From the NCBI RefSeq assembly GCF_027596085.1, contig NC_072456.1, positions 27,772,169 to 27,836,168 on the forward strand: a stretch of 64,000 nt of DNA. Direction: 5' to 3'. Made by a program: the position numbers and the translations under genes. This document shows, piece after piece, positions 34,705-47,714 of the stretch. The stretch's first letter is position 1, and the number at the start of each line of letters is the position of its first letter. The notes under the pieces were generated by a model, which searched no databases, had not been told where the DNA came from, and saw nothing but the letters and a program-made list of their open reading frames with translations. This DNA is from Anoplopoma fimbria. Taxonomy: Eukaryota; Chordata; Actinopteri; Perciformes; Anoplopomatidae.

Positions 34705-34900
34705 TAAGATGATTATTTATTAGTTTACAGGATTACAGCAGCAGAGAGGATGGTGCAAAACAAGAGACATAGTAAATAAAAATAAAATAAAATAAAACAC
34801 AAGATCAGAATAAGTGTTATAAATAAACAAATGAGCAATAAAAACAGTTAAAAACAGTAAAAACAGTAAGAACAGTAGAGAATCCACAGTAAAAATATAT
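34705..34900 (+). mobile_element. Interspersed repeat family D (TTTATTAG...GGATTACAGCAGCAG)
   Basis: TTTATTAGTTTACAGGATTA, CAGCAGCAGAGAGGATGGTG and CAAAACAAGAGACA match, by eye, the repeats at 59.59 and 63.92 kb. It is likely a 3' end of a fish retroelement. Confidence 0.6.
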
Positions 34901-37345
34901 ATACAGACAGAAATTATTATAAATGTTTTCAGTAAGTTAAAAGATATTTAACTTACTGAAAGTTAAAGTAGTAAATTCATACTTTTACAATTAATATTAA
35001 TATAACTAATGTATGGGCATAAAAATATACTTAAAGTAAAAGTACTCATTCATAATAAAATACATTATTCTATTATAATTAATGATGCATTAATCTGTTA
35101 TTTTATGTTGCAGCTGATAAAGGTGGAGCTGGTTTTAATGGCTTTATATCCTGCTTGTGGTTTAATTATAATAATACATAATAATTTATTAGTTGATTAT
35201 TATTTTGTATTGATTATGTGAAGCTGAAAAGTAACCAAACCTGTGTTGTGGAGTAAAAAGTACATTTTAAGTACTTATAAATTGTACTTATGTACAGTAC
35301 TTGAATAAATGTAGTTAAACTCCACTCCAAGAATAAAAAAACAACATAAACACAAACTCTTTTTCTCAAATATGTTTATATTATATATAACTAATATATA
35401 TACTGCAGATTTAAAAACTTTAAAGACTTTTATGGGGTGTATGCTCTCTTCAAAAAGCCAAGGAGAGAGGACGAATATATTTTATAATGAATGTGACAAT
35501 GATGACGGCAACATTTTGTATTCATATATATATATACATTTAACAATAAATGTTATTTTTACATTTTTTCCTGAATGATGTTGAAAAACAAGTGAAACTG
35601 TTTTCTTATTCAACAAACAAGAAGAACATTAAATATCTGCATGCTTTATGAGTCACTCCTGGCTCTTTTGTTATGGTTCTATTTGTATACTGACTGTATC
35701 CGGATCTTTTGTTTAATAAAGGTTTTGGGGGATTTTTACCTAATAGGATGTGAGATAAGTACAGTCTGAAGTACACAGGATGTCATATGCTGAACAGATT
35801 GTGAAGCTCTTTGAGGCACATTTTTGTGATTTGCGATATTTATTGGATAAAAAGAACTAAATATAATTTCATTGAATTAAACTATTCAAAACTCTTCTTC
35901 TTTGGTGTTTAATTGTAGTTTGCATGTTGCACTGCTGCCATCTTCTGGAGTTAGTTCATCTGAATCAGAGAATCTCAGTTTTGTTTACTCTCAAAGCACT
36001 TGACCAGAAATATATCTATATTTATATACATTACATTACAGTCATTTAGCAGACGCTTTTATCCAAAGCGACTTACAATAAGTGTATTCAACATAGGTAT
36101 TCAAGAGAACTACTAGTCACCAGAAGTCATAAGTGCATCTCCTTTCTTAAACAAGCATCTAAAAGCATAAACCAGAGCAAAAGTACAGAAACAAACTAAT
36201 ATGAATACAATAAGTGCAACAAACTAATAGGAATGCAATAAGTGCTAAGTGGAAGGCTCAGGGTAGTGCTTCTATACTTCTATACTCTTAAAACAAACAG
36301 TAAGACAACAGTTTAATGGTGCAGACTGCAAAGGGTGCTGGAATACATTTTTAAGATGAAAGTATGACAGTATATATAATAAATACAGTGATGATTATGT
36401 TCATATTGATAGTGATGATATTAACATGTTTAAGAACAGTGAGTTTAAACTATGAAATATATAATTTACAATTCAGTTCTCATTAAGATCTGACCAATCA
36501 TCTCCTCTCTTTACTCCTGTCAGCTCTAATCTTTACATTTCTCTTATTTATATTATTAATTCTACAGTTGCAAACATTGATGACAACATTTAAATAAATA
36601 CAATAAAGTCCTAAATGGAGATGTAACCCTCTGATATTAAATAACCAGTCAGGTGATCTTTCAGGTGTTCTACAGCTTTTATTGTGGCTCTGCTATTTTA
36701 TAGACACAGGGTGTCATTGTATGTGTCTAAACAACAAATCACAGACTGATGTGCATTCACGAAGACAAACCGCTCTAAAAGAACTGTGCTCGAGTACAAA
36801 AGGTTTACAAATGCAAAAACTACATCACATGACGTCCCTACGTTTATTTCTCTTGAAGGCGACTGAACAAAAAAATAGTTCAATGTTTCATTTTGCTTTA
36901 ACTAAAACTGCAATGTGAAATCAATGATATTGAATAATTGATGAGCTGAGAGAGGTCGATCTGTCAGCCGTCGTCTGGACCGATCAATAGAAAACAAATG
37001 AGGACGAAAGCTGTTAAATGTGATTCTCTGAGGAAGACGACATGACGATGAAATCACCAAAACTAAACCGCTCTGCTTCAGGAACATGCTGGTGTTTTAT
37101 AATGTTTGATATAAAAGCTTTATGCTTCTAAAACAACATCAAGAAAAAAAATTCTCTTTCTTGATTAGTGATATTTAGAACGTTTAACCAGCTCAACACA
37201 GAAGACATGAAGTCAGACGGACGGGATTAATTCCATTTACAGCTGGTTTAGAAATATCAAATAGCTCAAGTTGAACTTTTGGAGTTCTTCACAAAAGAGG
37301 ACGAGTTGATCCGGTTACAGAGAGGAGACAGACCCTTCTGAGGGG
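34901..37345. other. Intergenic stretch between jade3 and rp2
   Basis: No gene is recognised. It is AT-rich, with one family C repeat at 36026-36260. Confidence 0.4.
36026..36260 (+). mobile_element. Interspersed repeat family C (TTTAGCAGACGCTTTTATCC)
   Basis: This contains the teleost-wide repeat block TTTAGCAGACGCTTTTATCC AAAGCGACTTAC, followed by GTGTATTCAACATAGGTATT. A second copy lies at 43975. The two agree over about 200 bases. Confidence 0.75.
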
Positions 37346-37834
37346 GAACTGAGGCTGTTATCTATGCTCTCTACAAAGACACCAGACTACATTCACACAA
37401 ACAGAGATTTAACCTCTCAGAACACAGGAGCTACTGCTCTACTGCTGCCTCCACCTGTTAGTCTGTTTGTGTTATTGTGTGACTTTGGTGTTTTAAAGGG
37501 TTAATTCAGATTCACCAAAGTCCCAGACTAACAGGTGGAGGCATAGAGCAGTAGCTCCTGTGTTCTGAGAGGTTAAATCTCTGTTTGTGTGAATGTAGTC
37601 TGGTGTCTTTGTAGAGAGCATAGATAACAGCTTCAGTTCTCCGTCATAAAGGTAAAGAGGTGTAAATATTCTAAATATAGCGTTCTCTTAAACTGATATT
37701 GATTCTTTTAGGAGTCTAAAATACGTCCACAGCAGAACATTGATCTGCTCCGTGCTGGTTCTCCTGTCTGTTTCTACAAACATCTGCTGTAGTGAAACAC
37801 TGACTGTGGAGGAGAACCTCACACAGACACACTG
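37346..37834 (+). mobile_element. Fold-back element family B, copy 2
   Basis: The left arm (about 37347-37464, starting AACTGAGGCTGTTATCTATG) and the right arm (about 37524-37640) are inverted repeats of about 115 bases around a 60-base spacer. A 190-base tail follows, ending CACACAGACACACTG. It has no ORF. It ends about 60 bases before the rp2 poly(A) region. Confidence 0.8.
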
Positions 37835-37910
37835 ATAAACATCACTACTGTCCCTTTGAGACAAAGTGTTTTTGCTGCTGATAGTGACTCGAGGAACACA
37901 GTGAGGAATG

Positions 37911-37916
37911 TTTATT
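37911..37916 (-). terminator. rp2: Candidate rp2 polyadenylation signal
   Basis: TTTATT on the plus strand is AATAAA on the minus strand, 730 bases after the rp2 stop. Positions 37917-38645 would be the 3' UTR. Confidence 0.4.
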
Positions 37917-38645
37917 TAACATAGAATAACAGCACAGGTGTGATTAAAAAAAAAGCCTTTTAACAAAATGAAGTCAAACTTATTGAAACTTTATACTAAA
38001 AATGATGACAAAGAACAAGAATTTGTGTCCAGATACAAAAAAACATTCAGCAGAGTATAAAACACATATTACAAAATAAAGTTGATCACATGAGTTGGCT
38101 ACGTCACAAAACCAGCTATAATAGAAATGTTCACACTAAAGAATGTAAACAGAGACTAACACACTGTGACAGTTCAGCTTTGGCCTAAAATATATATCAG
38201 TAATAACTCTAAACATTTAACCCACATACACAAATAAATCCTTGTACGAAATAAAAAATATGATTTTTATATATTTATATAAAATATTTTCCCTCAGGCA
38301 TTCGTGTGCTCGTGGTTTCAGTTAAGAAAGTCAAAGCTTTAAATTAAAATGAACTACATTTACAGCAAAGAGCTACATTCACAAATCGATAAAAAGCAAC
38401 AGAATACATTCGTAGAAATATAAATATTCACAGCGACGACCGGACTTCCAGATGTTTACAGCTGACGGTTTAACTTTAATCCAAAGACTCATACTTGATC
38501 AGCTGAGTTTCAGTATCAAAAACCAGTCCTTAATATTTTTCATTAAGTAGGTAATTATTTGAGGATAAAAACAGGACGCTCTACTCAACCCCCCCGCTGG
38601 ACGGCGAGGCGTTCAGGGGATCAGGTTGCTTGGATGCTCGGTCGC

Positions 38646-41600
38646 TCACAAGCCCATCTGCATGTCAGCGAAGTTGAAGAAGTTGTCGACATCTCGAGAG
38701 GACGTGTTTTTGTTATCAGAGACGAAGACCTGCAGAAGAAATAATAACAAAACATAAAATATGTATTTTTTTTGTCATAAAAAGAAAGCTGCTCTGTGAA
38801 ACTAGGAGAAAAGCCTCCGCTCTAGCTTGGCTACCTTGGTGCCACTGAACACCTCGTCCGCGATGCTCTTGCAGGCTTCCACCACTCCGTCTCCGTTCAG
38901 CTCCAGAGCGATGACCGAACCTTTAGTGGTGAGATGAGACAGAACACACGTCTTAAATCATCCTTCTTTAACACACATTGGTTATGAAACATGAACTGCT
39001 TTCTATCAACATGAGGATCCTGAAATTCTCCATTAAGCCACCAGATGTGAGTGTTGATCTCTGTGATCATGTTAGTCAGCGATCATGTGAACATGATGAC
39101 AAAGTCTGGTTTTTTTTAGCTTTTGAAAAAAAGGAAACTGCGATATGAGTGGAAATAAAGTTGTCTTTGAGTATTTAGGTGGAAGAAAGAATTCAAAAGA
39201 AACAAGAGCAAATTTAGATACAACAAAGCAAATAAACTATCATTATTTATGGATATTCAAGCTGACAAACCGGCTTCTTTACCAGTTTTGAGGTTTTCAT
39301 AATGAGGTTCGGAATTTTAATCTGAACTGAAGCTGTTATCTATGCTCTCTACAAAGACACCAGACTACATTCATAAAACCTCTCAGAACACAGGAGTTAC
39401 TGCTCTACTGCTGCCTCCACCTGTTAGTGTGTTTGTGATATTATATTAATATATTGTCTGACTTTGGTGTTTTAAAGGGTTAATTCAGATTCACCAAAGT
39501 CCCACAACAACAACACAAACAGACTAACAGGTGGAGGCAGCAGTAGAGCAGTAGCTCCTGTGTTCTGAGAGGTTAAATCTCTGTTTGTGTGAATGTAGTC
39601 TGGTGTCTTTGTAGAGAGCATAGATAACAGCTTCAGTTCTCCGTCATAAAGGTAAAGAGGTGTAAATATTCTAAATATAGCGTTCTCTTAAACTGATATT
39701 GATTCTTTTAGGAGTCTAAAATACGTCCACAGCAGAACATTGATCTGCTCCGTGCTGGTTCTCCTGTCTGTTTCTACAAACATCTGCTGTAGTGAAACAC
39801 TGACTGTGGAGGAGAACCTCACACAGACACACTCATAAACATCACTACTGTCTGTTTGAGTCACAGTGCTGGTTTCACTCTGCTGAAGAAGAAAAACAGC
39901 TCTAATCTCTCATTAAATGCAAATATGAAACTGTTTTGTCAGATAAGACCTCACACATCCGGCTGAGTTCCCGAGCAGTAACCACAACAACCGAACAAAA
40001 ATACATAAATGTACCTTTAGTGATCCACTCCACCAGGTCATCTGCACTGTTCTGAAACACTCTCTTCACATCTTCAGGTCGCATGGACACTTCTTTGGTC
40101 TGGATCAACACAAAGCCTTTAGCAGTGGCCTGTTTACACCACAAGGAGAGAAAAGATCTTTAATTACAGTACAGAGTATTTAAAGAATCCTCCATGTAAA
40201 CACACAGAGGAGATAGACTGGATTGTAACTGGACTTTTTCCCTTCATGCCTCTGTGATGGAGTAACGCATACTTAGACTTTGGCAACGACACAGACATCA
40301 CTGGAATGTTTACATAGCGACAAACACGACATTTCTGAAGCAGCTCTCCAAGTTCAGAGTCAGATAAACAAAAAGAGCGTTTAAAAGATCAACTTTAGGG
40401 GATTCATGCAGTGGACTCTGTGTTTACAGCATGATGCTTGGGGCTCAAACACTGTCAAAGTGGATGGAAAATGTTTTCCTCATGATTGATTTTGTTGCTG
40501 CTGTTGACAATCCTTATGATGCAAATTCAAAAAATGTACTACTGTTTTTGTTTGTCATGTGTTTGATGATTTACAAATGAGCTACTACTGAATTTGGTTT
40601 TGCATCCTTGTGTTGCAGAATGACAAAAAATGATCCATGATTCCTTTATTTATATAGAACTACTAATAACAGAATGTGTCAGTATAGGAAACAGCCATTT
40701 AAAGCATTTTAAACTAAAAGCATATCAGAGGAAATATAAGGTGGTTGATAAGATGTGTTATCTTTAATCTATTTTATTTGTATGACAGTGATGTAAACTT
40801 CAGTGACGAGGAAACATTCCGCTTCAGATCGCTCTGCTTGTTTTGGATCAGTTCTTCATCTGGATTTCCTGATGAAGGATTCTTTGTTAAACGTCGGCTC
40901 CTTTTTTAAAACACTGCAGGCTGTGATCAGTTAGTTCACACTTTCAATTCTCCAGAAACCTTCTCGAGCAGTTTTAAAGCTGCTACAGCACAGCTACAAC
41001 ACCAGTGTGTCAGAAAACAACTATTTGTTTTAAAAATATTGATAATCCGTTCAGCTGTAGGTTGAGAGAGACGATATTGGTCCCTGTGAACGTATTTTAC
41101 CAAAGTCATATTTCACTGGTAATGTCTCATATAGAATGTGATAAATATGGAACTGTATAGAAGAAGAAGAGCAGTTCTGAACATTAATGTGAAACAGAGA
41201 AGTATGTTTACTGCTTCAACGTTTACAATCAGCACTTTTTAAGTTTAAAAGACGTTAAAAAACTGGTTCAAACTTGATTAGCAATGTAGGCTTTCAACCG
41301 GGACAGAGGATGTCTCATGTGTACAGATTGTAAAGGCCTCTGAGGCAAATTTGTAATTTGTGATTTTGGGCTGTACAAAATAAACTGAATTGAATTGAAG
41401 AAGTGGACTTTTGTTTGTGGACTGATGTTTTGAAGCCTCGAGTTCCTCTTTTTAGCCGTCTCCATTTCGTTTTTTTGCAACCAGTGAACAGGAAGTGACC
41501 ATATTTGGACTGAGGAGCAGTGACGTAGAGACGTCTCTGGTGTGGACCTGTCAATCAGTGTGTAGCCCCGCCCTAAAGCATCCCCTGCTTTATGGTCTGT

Positions 41601-44600
41601 TTGACTCTAAATGGAGCATCATTTACTAAATGAACATCATGCTGTATTGAAGAAGACTTGAAACTAGAGATTGAGACCATAAACTCATGTTTACAATGTT
41701 TACTGAGGGAATAAATCAAGAGAGAAGTAGAGTCATTTTCTCATAGACTTCTATACAACCAGAGGAGTCGCCCCCTGGTGGACAGCAGAGAGAATGCAGC
41801 TCTAACACATGAAGCTTTGACGATGCGGCTTGGTTTTAACAGAACTCCTCCTCTCACTCACCTCATCGATCAGTTTCCGTGCGTTCGCCGTGGTGTATTC
41901 TCCGGCGAAGAAGACAAACAGACAAGACTCCTCGCTGTCCTTCCGCCTCCCCCCCCTCGTCAAAGGCACGATGCTGCGTTCGGGGTTGGCGGAGATCCGA
42001 ACCCCCTTGAACTCGGACTCCGGGTCCGGGGCGGGCACTGAATCCAGGACGGCGGCGGCCTCCGGCAGCAGGCTCCAGTTGTTCTCCCCGGACACCGGCG
42101 TGAAGTCGTGCACGTTGCTCCAGTTGTTGTTGAAGATGCTGAGCCCGGCGTCCTTGAAGTGGAAGGCCAGCTCCGGGTAGAAGTACTGGAAGCAGCCGAA
42201 CTTCATGCCGATGGAGGACTCGATGATGGGCTGGGTGGCGCAGCACAGGAACACCTCCATCTTCTTGCAGTCTCGCGTGCGGAACTGCTGACAGGCCACG
42301 ACACACTTGACGTCCTTGCAGTCCCTGAAGAACACGCTGCCCTTGGTCGGCCCGAGGACGATGCGGCAGTTGACGCAGTCGTCGATGGTGATGGTGGCCG
42401 AGTGGTCGAACACGAAGATGTCACAGTTCTCGCACTCCTGGATGACGAACTGCTGGCCGTTCAGTTTGCCCGGCAGGCGTCCGACCGTCACGTCTTTCAG
42501 CCCCGTCAGCATGTAGTCCTTAGGGTCCACCTGAGCACAGACATGATGGTTATTAAAGTAAGAATAGGTTTCACCTTTTTTCAAAAACAGTATCTGATAT
42601 ATTTACATCTCCATCATCCAATAACAACACTGACATTTTTCTCAGACTCAGAAGAACATAAAGAGCTTGTTTAAATATTTATACCGAGTGGTAGAATGTA
42701 ACAAAGTACAGTCACAGTACTACAGTATACTATATGTTTTTAGCTTTCATACGCTAGACGAAGTTAGCCTGTTTAATTGAGCTTGGGAAGTATATTTTGT
42801 ACATTTGTGTTTTTTATTTTATGTACAATAAACGCACATTAGAGGACACAGAAGACACGTCACCCTCAATATGTCCAATAAAAGCATGAAGGTAGCGGCA
42901 ACTTCAAAAAGCAAAGGTTGCAATCCGACTTAAACCGAATAAAAGAAGAAGCCACCAGGCGGGCAAAGTAACTAAGTACATTTAATTTGATATTAGGTAC
43001 AAATTTAAGTTACTTGCACTTTACTGAGTACTTCCTTTTTCTACTGTACTACATCTCAGAGGTAAATATTGTACTAGTTTTTTTTTTTAACGGCTTGCAA
43101 CTTTTACTTGTGGAGTATTTCCACACTGCGGTTTGATCACTTTCACTGCAGTAAAGGATCTGAACCCTTCCCCCGTCTCTGCTTCCTATTTTACTTTATG
43201 TTTCACTCGCATTAAATCGTTTTGGCTTTTCCATGCACGACTGATATTTAATAACTTGCAGGTATCTTATCAAGCTATTTTCAGACATCACAGCCGGATG
43301 CTGTGTGTTTTTTGTGGTCGACCACAGTTTAAGATGTGACGTCCCCATTAGTCAAAGAGGAAGTTGAAACCAGCCGCCCAGTTGATGCCTGTAACCTCTG
43401 CAGAAGAAGAAGAACAAGAAGAAGCAGCAGCCATGTTGACTGTGGTCAGCTGTGAACTGAACTGTGGTTGTAATCCCATAATGAGATGAAAGAAGAGTGA
43501 GAGGACCGAGCTCTGAGAGCTCTGAGCCTCAAACTCTACAGCGTTAGGAACACATAGTATAATGATGAAGTACAGTTAACATTTACAGCTGAATATTTAG
43601 AGATGGAACTGTTTACAACCTTCTTTAGAAAGAATAACTTATAAACCTAATTTAGAATATATTGAGGCCCTAAATAAATTCAGAATTGTGATAGATTTTT
43701 GCAGCTTCTAACTTGTATGTTTATTTGTATTTTTCTTCTGCATCTTTTGCTATTAATAAACTACATCTTGCATTTATTAAAACAGGATGAACATTCTGGA
43801 TTTAGTTTTTTCACAGTGTGGTTTTAGTACTTTTTACTGCAGTGGAGGATCTGAACACTTCCTCCATCTCTGCTTCTCCTCATTGTGCATGGCTTCTATT
43901 TATATTTTATGTTACGCTGACATTAAAACATTTGGCTTTCCCATGCATGAGGGATATCCAAGTTGTAACTGTATACATTACATTACATTACATTCATTTA
44001 GCAGACGCTTTTATCCAAAGCGACTTACAGGAAGTGTATTCAACATAGGTATTCAAGAGAACTACTAGTCACCAGAAGTCATAAGTGCATCTCCTTTCTT
44101 AAACAAGCATCTTAAAGCATAAACCAGAGCAAAAGTACAGAAACAAACTAATACGAATACAATAAGTGCAACAAACTAATACGAATAGTATACCACGATA
44201 TTAAAATGCAAGATATTTAAATAAGTGAGCGTGTGATTTAACATTAAATGTTAATAATCATAATACAGGATTTTAAAAGCTCACAGCTGATTTATCATTT
44301 AGTGGTTCATTTAAAATGCTGTAGTGCTGCTTACATGTAAACTAGCAGGCTTCAGTTATATATTCTATATTTATAGTGCATATTAACTGTGATTCAATGC
44401 AGATATTTAATGTTTTTATATACATTATATGACAGTATTTCATGGTGTATTTACATCATGTCTGTGTAATGAATCTCAAATGTGCAGCTGCAGCAGATTT
44501 ACAGAAAATCAGGTCAAATGAATGACATTATTTAACATTAATGTTAAATAGCTCATCTCAAATTGATGACTTTTTGTGTCATATTTCTGACTTTTTTGAC

Positions 44601-45585
44601 ATCTGACATTTATGACTCTTAATCTTATAATTAGGATTTTTGTTGTCATATTTAATGACTTTATCTCATAATTATATTTATCTCATATTTATGACTTTTT
44701 ATCTCATAATTATGACAATTCATCTCAAATTTCTGACTTTTCTGACAGAAAACCAGGTCAAATGAATTAATTATTTAACATTAATGTTTGTGCAACAAGT
44801 GCACAGAGAGAGTTCATCTCAAATTTCTGACTTTTTGTGTCAGAAATTCTCATAATCTTATAATTAGGATTTTTGTTGTCATAGTTATGACTCTGATCTC
44901 ATAATTAGGTATTTATTTCATATTTATGACTTTTTATCTCATAATTATGACTTTTTATCTCATAATCATGACTTTTTATCTCATATTTCTGACTTTTTAT
45001 CTCATAATCATGACTTTTATCTCATAATCATGACTTTTGATCTCATAATTAGGTATTCATCTCATATTTATGACTTTTTATCTCATAATTATGACTTTTC
45101 TGCCAGAAAACCAGGTGAAATGAATGAATTATTTAACATTAATGTTTGTGCAACAAGTGCACAGAGAGAGTTCATCTCAAATTGATGACTTTTTATGTCA
45201 TAATTATGACTCTGATCTCATAATTAGGTATTTATCTCATATTTAGGACTTAATTATGACTTTTCTGCCAGAAAACCAGGTAAATGAATGAATAATTAAT
45301 ATAATACATTAATATAACACTAATGTTTAACATCAGTGTTGCATTAAGGCAGGCGGTCATGAACACAACAGTTGTTTGTTGTTGTTTGTTGTTGTTGTTG
45401 TGGTGGTGTGGTGACGTCACCTTCTCCCTCTTGTCCCAGCTGTATTGCTTCGGAGCCTCGTCGCTGTTGTTGCCAAGGGGAACCGCGTTGCCCGTTGCCG
45501 TAGTTGCCACAGTCGTCGTCGTCGGCGTCCGTTCATCTTTCTCCTCCGACCTGCTCTTGGACTTCTTGGAGAAGAAACACCCCAT
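38646..45585 (-). CDS. rp2: RP2, ARL3 GTPase-activating protein
   Basis: Five coding exons are 45585-45421, 42530-41862, 40129-40015, 38920-38835 and 38729-38646, giving 1119 nt and 372 aa. The human protein has 350 residues and the same five-exon plan. The start MGCFFSKK carries Gly2 for N-myristoylation and Cys3 for palmitoylation, which anchor RP2 to membranes near the cilium base. The TBCC beta-helix (about 56-270) includes [12 protein letters not shown] and CQQFRTRDC. The catalytic arginine (human R118) is R139 here and E138 is E159. A ferredoxin-like, NDK-related C-terminal domain follows. RP2 stimulates GTP hydrolysis by ARL3 and so returns lipidated ciliary cargo carriers; loss causes X-linked retinitis pigmentosa in human. 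Exon 1 has about 20 extra Thr/Ala-rich residues (about 20-38) between the lipid anchor and PKQYSWD. Confidence 0.95.
39325..39834 (+). mobile_element. Fold-back element family B, copy 3
   Basis: In the intron between rp2 exons 3 and 4. The left arm (AACTGAAGCTGTTATCTATG) and the right arm (to AGATAACAGCTTCAGTT at about 39640) are inverted, and the tail ends CACACAGACACACTC. It differs from copy 2 by small indels in the loop and arm. Confidence 0.8.
40820..40900 (+). mobile_element. CTGATGAAGG...AAACG relic
   Basis: TTCCTGATGAAGGATTCTTT is followed by GTTAAACGTCGG, resembling the motif at 30988 and 15577. It is a short fragment in an rp2 intron. Confidence 0.3.
41330..41400 (-). mobile_element. 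Interspersed repeat family E (retroelement 3' end)
   Basis: AATTTGTAATTTGTGATTTT, GGGCTGTACAAAATAAACTG and AATTGAATTGAAG form a common fish retroelement tail. A copy in the other orientation is at 59850-59905. Confidence 0.5.
41398..41820 (+). mobile_element. Fold-back element family A, copy 5 (arm plus core)
   Basis: GAAGTGGACTTTTGTTTGTG opens the arm, which contains GACTGATGTTTTGAAGCCTC; the core then runs to CTAACACATGAAGCTTTG. Its end lies about 40 bases from the rp2 exon 2 donor, so the insertion sits almost on the splice site. Confidence 0.8.
43975..44190 (+). mobile_element. Interspersed repeat family C, copy 2
   Basis: (ACATT)n is followed by the TTTAGCAGACGCTTTTATCC block and the same 200-base body as at 36026. 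In rp2 intron 1. Confidence 0.75.
44555..45265. repeat. TTATCTCATAATTATGACTT minisatellite, rp2 intron 1
   Basis: Degenerate units of about 20 bases (ATCTCATAATTATGACTTTT and variants) are grouped in longer blocks that include TCAGAAAACCAGGTCAAATG. The same repeat reappears upstream of the gene at 45912-46515. Confidence 0.9.
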
Positions 45586-45800
45586 GTCGGTTCCTCAGCG
45601 GCCACCAGGCTCCACAACCGCAACGAGAAGCCGAGAATAGAGGCAGAGCGGCGGGGACGCGGGAGGCAGGACACGGGGTCTGCTGGAGCTGCTGCTTCCC
45701 CGCACGTAAAGCAGAAGAGAGCCGCAGCCAATCAGGAGGGAGGATGGAGCGACGTGATGGCGTCACGGGAGCACGTAGAGGGGGGCGTGTCCTCGTGAGG
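45586..45800 (-). promoter_or_regulatory. rp2: rp2 promoter region, CpG-rich
   Basis: CpG-rich sequence covers exon 1 and about 200 bases upstream. It includes CCAATCAG (about 45728, read from the plus strand) and GATGGCGTCACG, a CRE-like site. There is no obvious TATA box. Confidence 0.5.
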
Positions 45801-45911
45801 CGTTTGGGTGACGAAAGGACTGTGGGGATTTCCGCAGGTGGTTTTTCTTTTATTTAAAGAAGGGTGGTGGTTTTTTATGGAAGATTGTTCCTGACAGTTA
45901 GTAAGACGTGA

Positions 45912-46515
45912 TTTACCTTTGATCTCATAATTATGACTTTTGATCTCATAATTATGACAATTCATCTCAAATTTCTGACTTTTTGAGTCATAAATATCAG
46001 ATGTCAAAAAAGTCAGAAATATGACACAAAATCTTATAATTAGGATTTTTGTTGTCATAGTTATGACTCTGATCTCATAATTAGGTATTTATTTCATATT
46101 TATGACTTTTTATCTCATAATTATGACGATTCATCTCAAATTTCTGACTTTTTATGCCATATTTATGACTCTTAATCTTATAATTAGGATTTTTGTTGTC
46201 ATAGTTATGACTTTGATCTCATAATTAGGTATTTATTTCATATTTATGACTTTTTATCTGTCTTTTGATCTCGTAATTATGACGATTCAGCTCAAATTTC
46301 TGACTTTAAGAATCATAAATATCAGATGTCAAAAAAGTCAGAAATATGACACAAAATCTTATAATTAGGATTTTTGTTGTCATAGTTATGACTCTGATCT
46401 CATAATTAGGTATTTATTCCATATTTATGACTTTTTATCTCATAATTATGTCTTTTTTATCGCATATTCCATTTTGATATACTCGTTATTACTTTTTTTC
46501 ACATATTTATGACTT
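45912..46515. repeat. TTATCTCATAATTATGACTT minisatellite, rp2 upstream
   Basis: The same repeat family as at 44555-45265 lies on the other side of rp2 exon 1 and its promoter. Confidence 0.9.
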
Positions 46516-47714
46516 TTTTTTATCTCATTATGAAATACAATGGCGCAATGAAATGAATTCTTCTTCTGTACTTTTTTTATTTACTTTTTATTAGAATTTC
46601 TTTTGAAGAACACAGATGAACAAAAGTGATACATACATGCAAAACAGGGACTAAATACAAACTTTTAAAAATAAATAAAGTAAACAACAATGAGGATCCA
46701 TCTCTTCAATGAACAACAAAATAATCAAAACAATTAAATTATATTTCATTGACCTCACCATTTGCATGAATGGTCTGGGAGGAGAACCAACCACCAGGTA
46801 AAATTTAGAAGTCTCTAATTTCCCAGACTACCTTGAACGCACCATCATCTACACAGTGACACACTTCTGTGGGTGTTGTCTATGCCACAAAAAGCTGCTT
46901 ATACAAACTTACCTGCACCAGTAAACAGATCTCACATATACTAATAACATTAGGGAATAAACTGAGAAGATTTCAGAATGAAATAAAGGCAATTTAATTA
47001 AAGTGTGCATGTGTTTTTCAGTGCTCATACAGTACAGAGTGTATAGCTAAAAAGACCATAATCAAACACGTAACCATGTCCAACCTGATTTCAGATTAGC
47101 TTGCAATTTAAGCCACTAGGCCACTTCTAATAATAGGTAATCCCCCATCACGCCTCTGTGAGAGATGCTCTGAAGCCACAGCCTTTCTGTACATCCCCTT
47201 TTCATAATCTGTGTCACCACCTGACGTCTAAGGTTACAGGGTTCATTTACTGTCATTGTACAACAGGATTTTACGCAACAAAATGCAGTTTGTTATCCCC
47301 AGTTTGCTACATGAGAATAACATGAAAGCAAAACTATATTATTATGTGGAGGATGAGTTCAGGAGTCTGAGCAAAGAAGCTCTGAATCAGCTGATTCTCT
47401 GCAGGCGACAACATGTACATGAAATACAAAAACACTAATGCTGAACTTACTGAGTCATATTAGTGTAATGCACGAGACAGAATCAAAATGTTTAATCAGT
47501 GCCTGTGAAACGTTCACCAGTACTTCCTTTACCTCTGACAGCAGCTGTTTGTGTCACAGGGACAACAGAGCAGCATGCGGTGCTTGTGGTGACTGATTGA
47601 CCTGAAATGAAATGTGCTTTCAGGTCTATTGGTTTCCTGCATTCTCGCTGACAGCAGCACTGACTGCAGTCGACCTCTCTGTCTTTATGAATTGAAAATG
47701 GCAGAGCAGCAGTC
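46516..47714. other. Intergenic stretch upstream of rp2
   Basis: No gene is recognised; short open frames lack motifs. Confidence 0.4.

Noticed and set aside
34325..34707. Two overlapping plus-strand frames of about 100-125 codons in the CpG-rich region
   Set aside because: No motif or splice partners; GC-rich promoter sequence readily leaves frames open.
42108..42674. 188-codon plus-strand frame opposite rp2 exon 2
   Set aside because: A shadow of the GC-rich rp2 coding exon; the minus strand gives the conserved RP2 protein.
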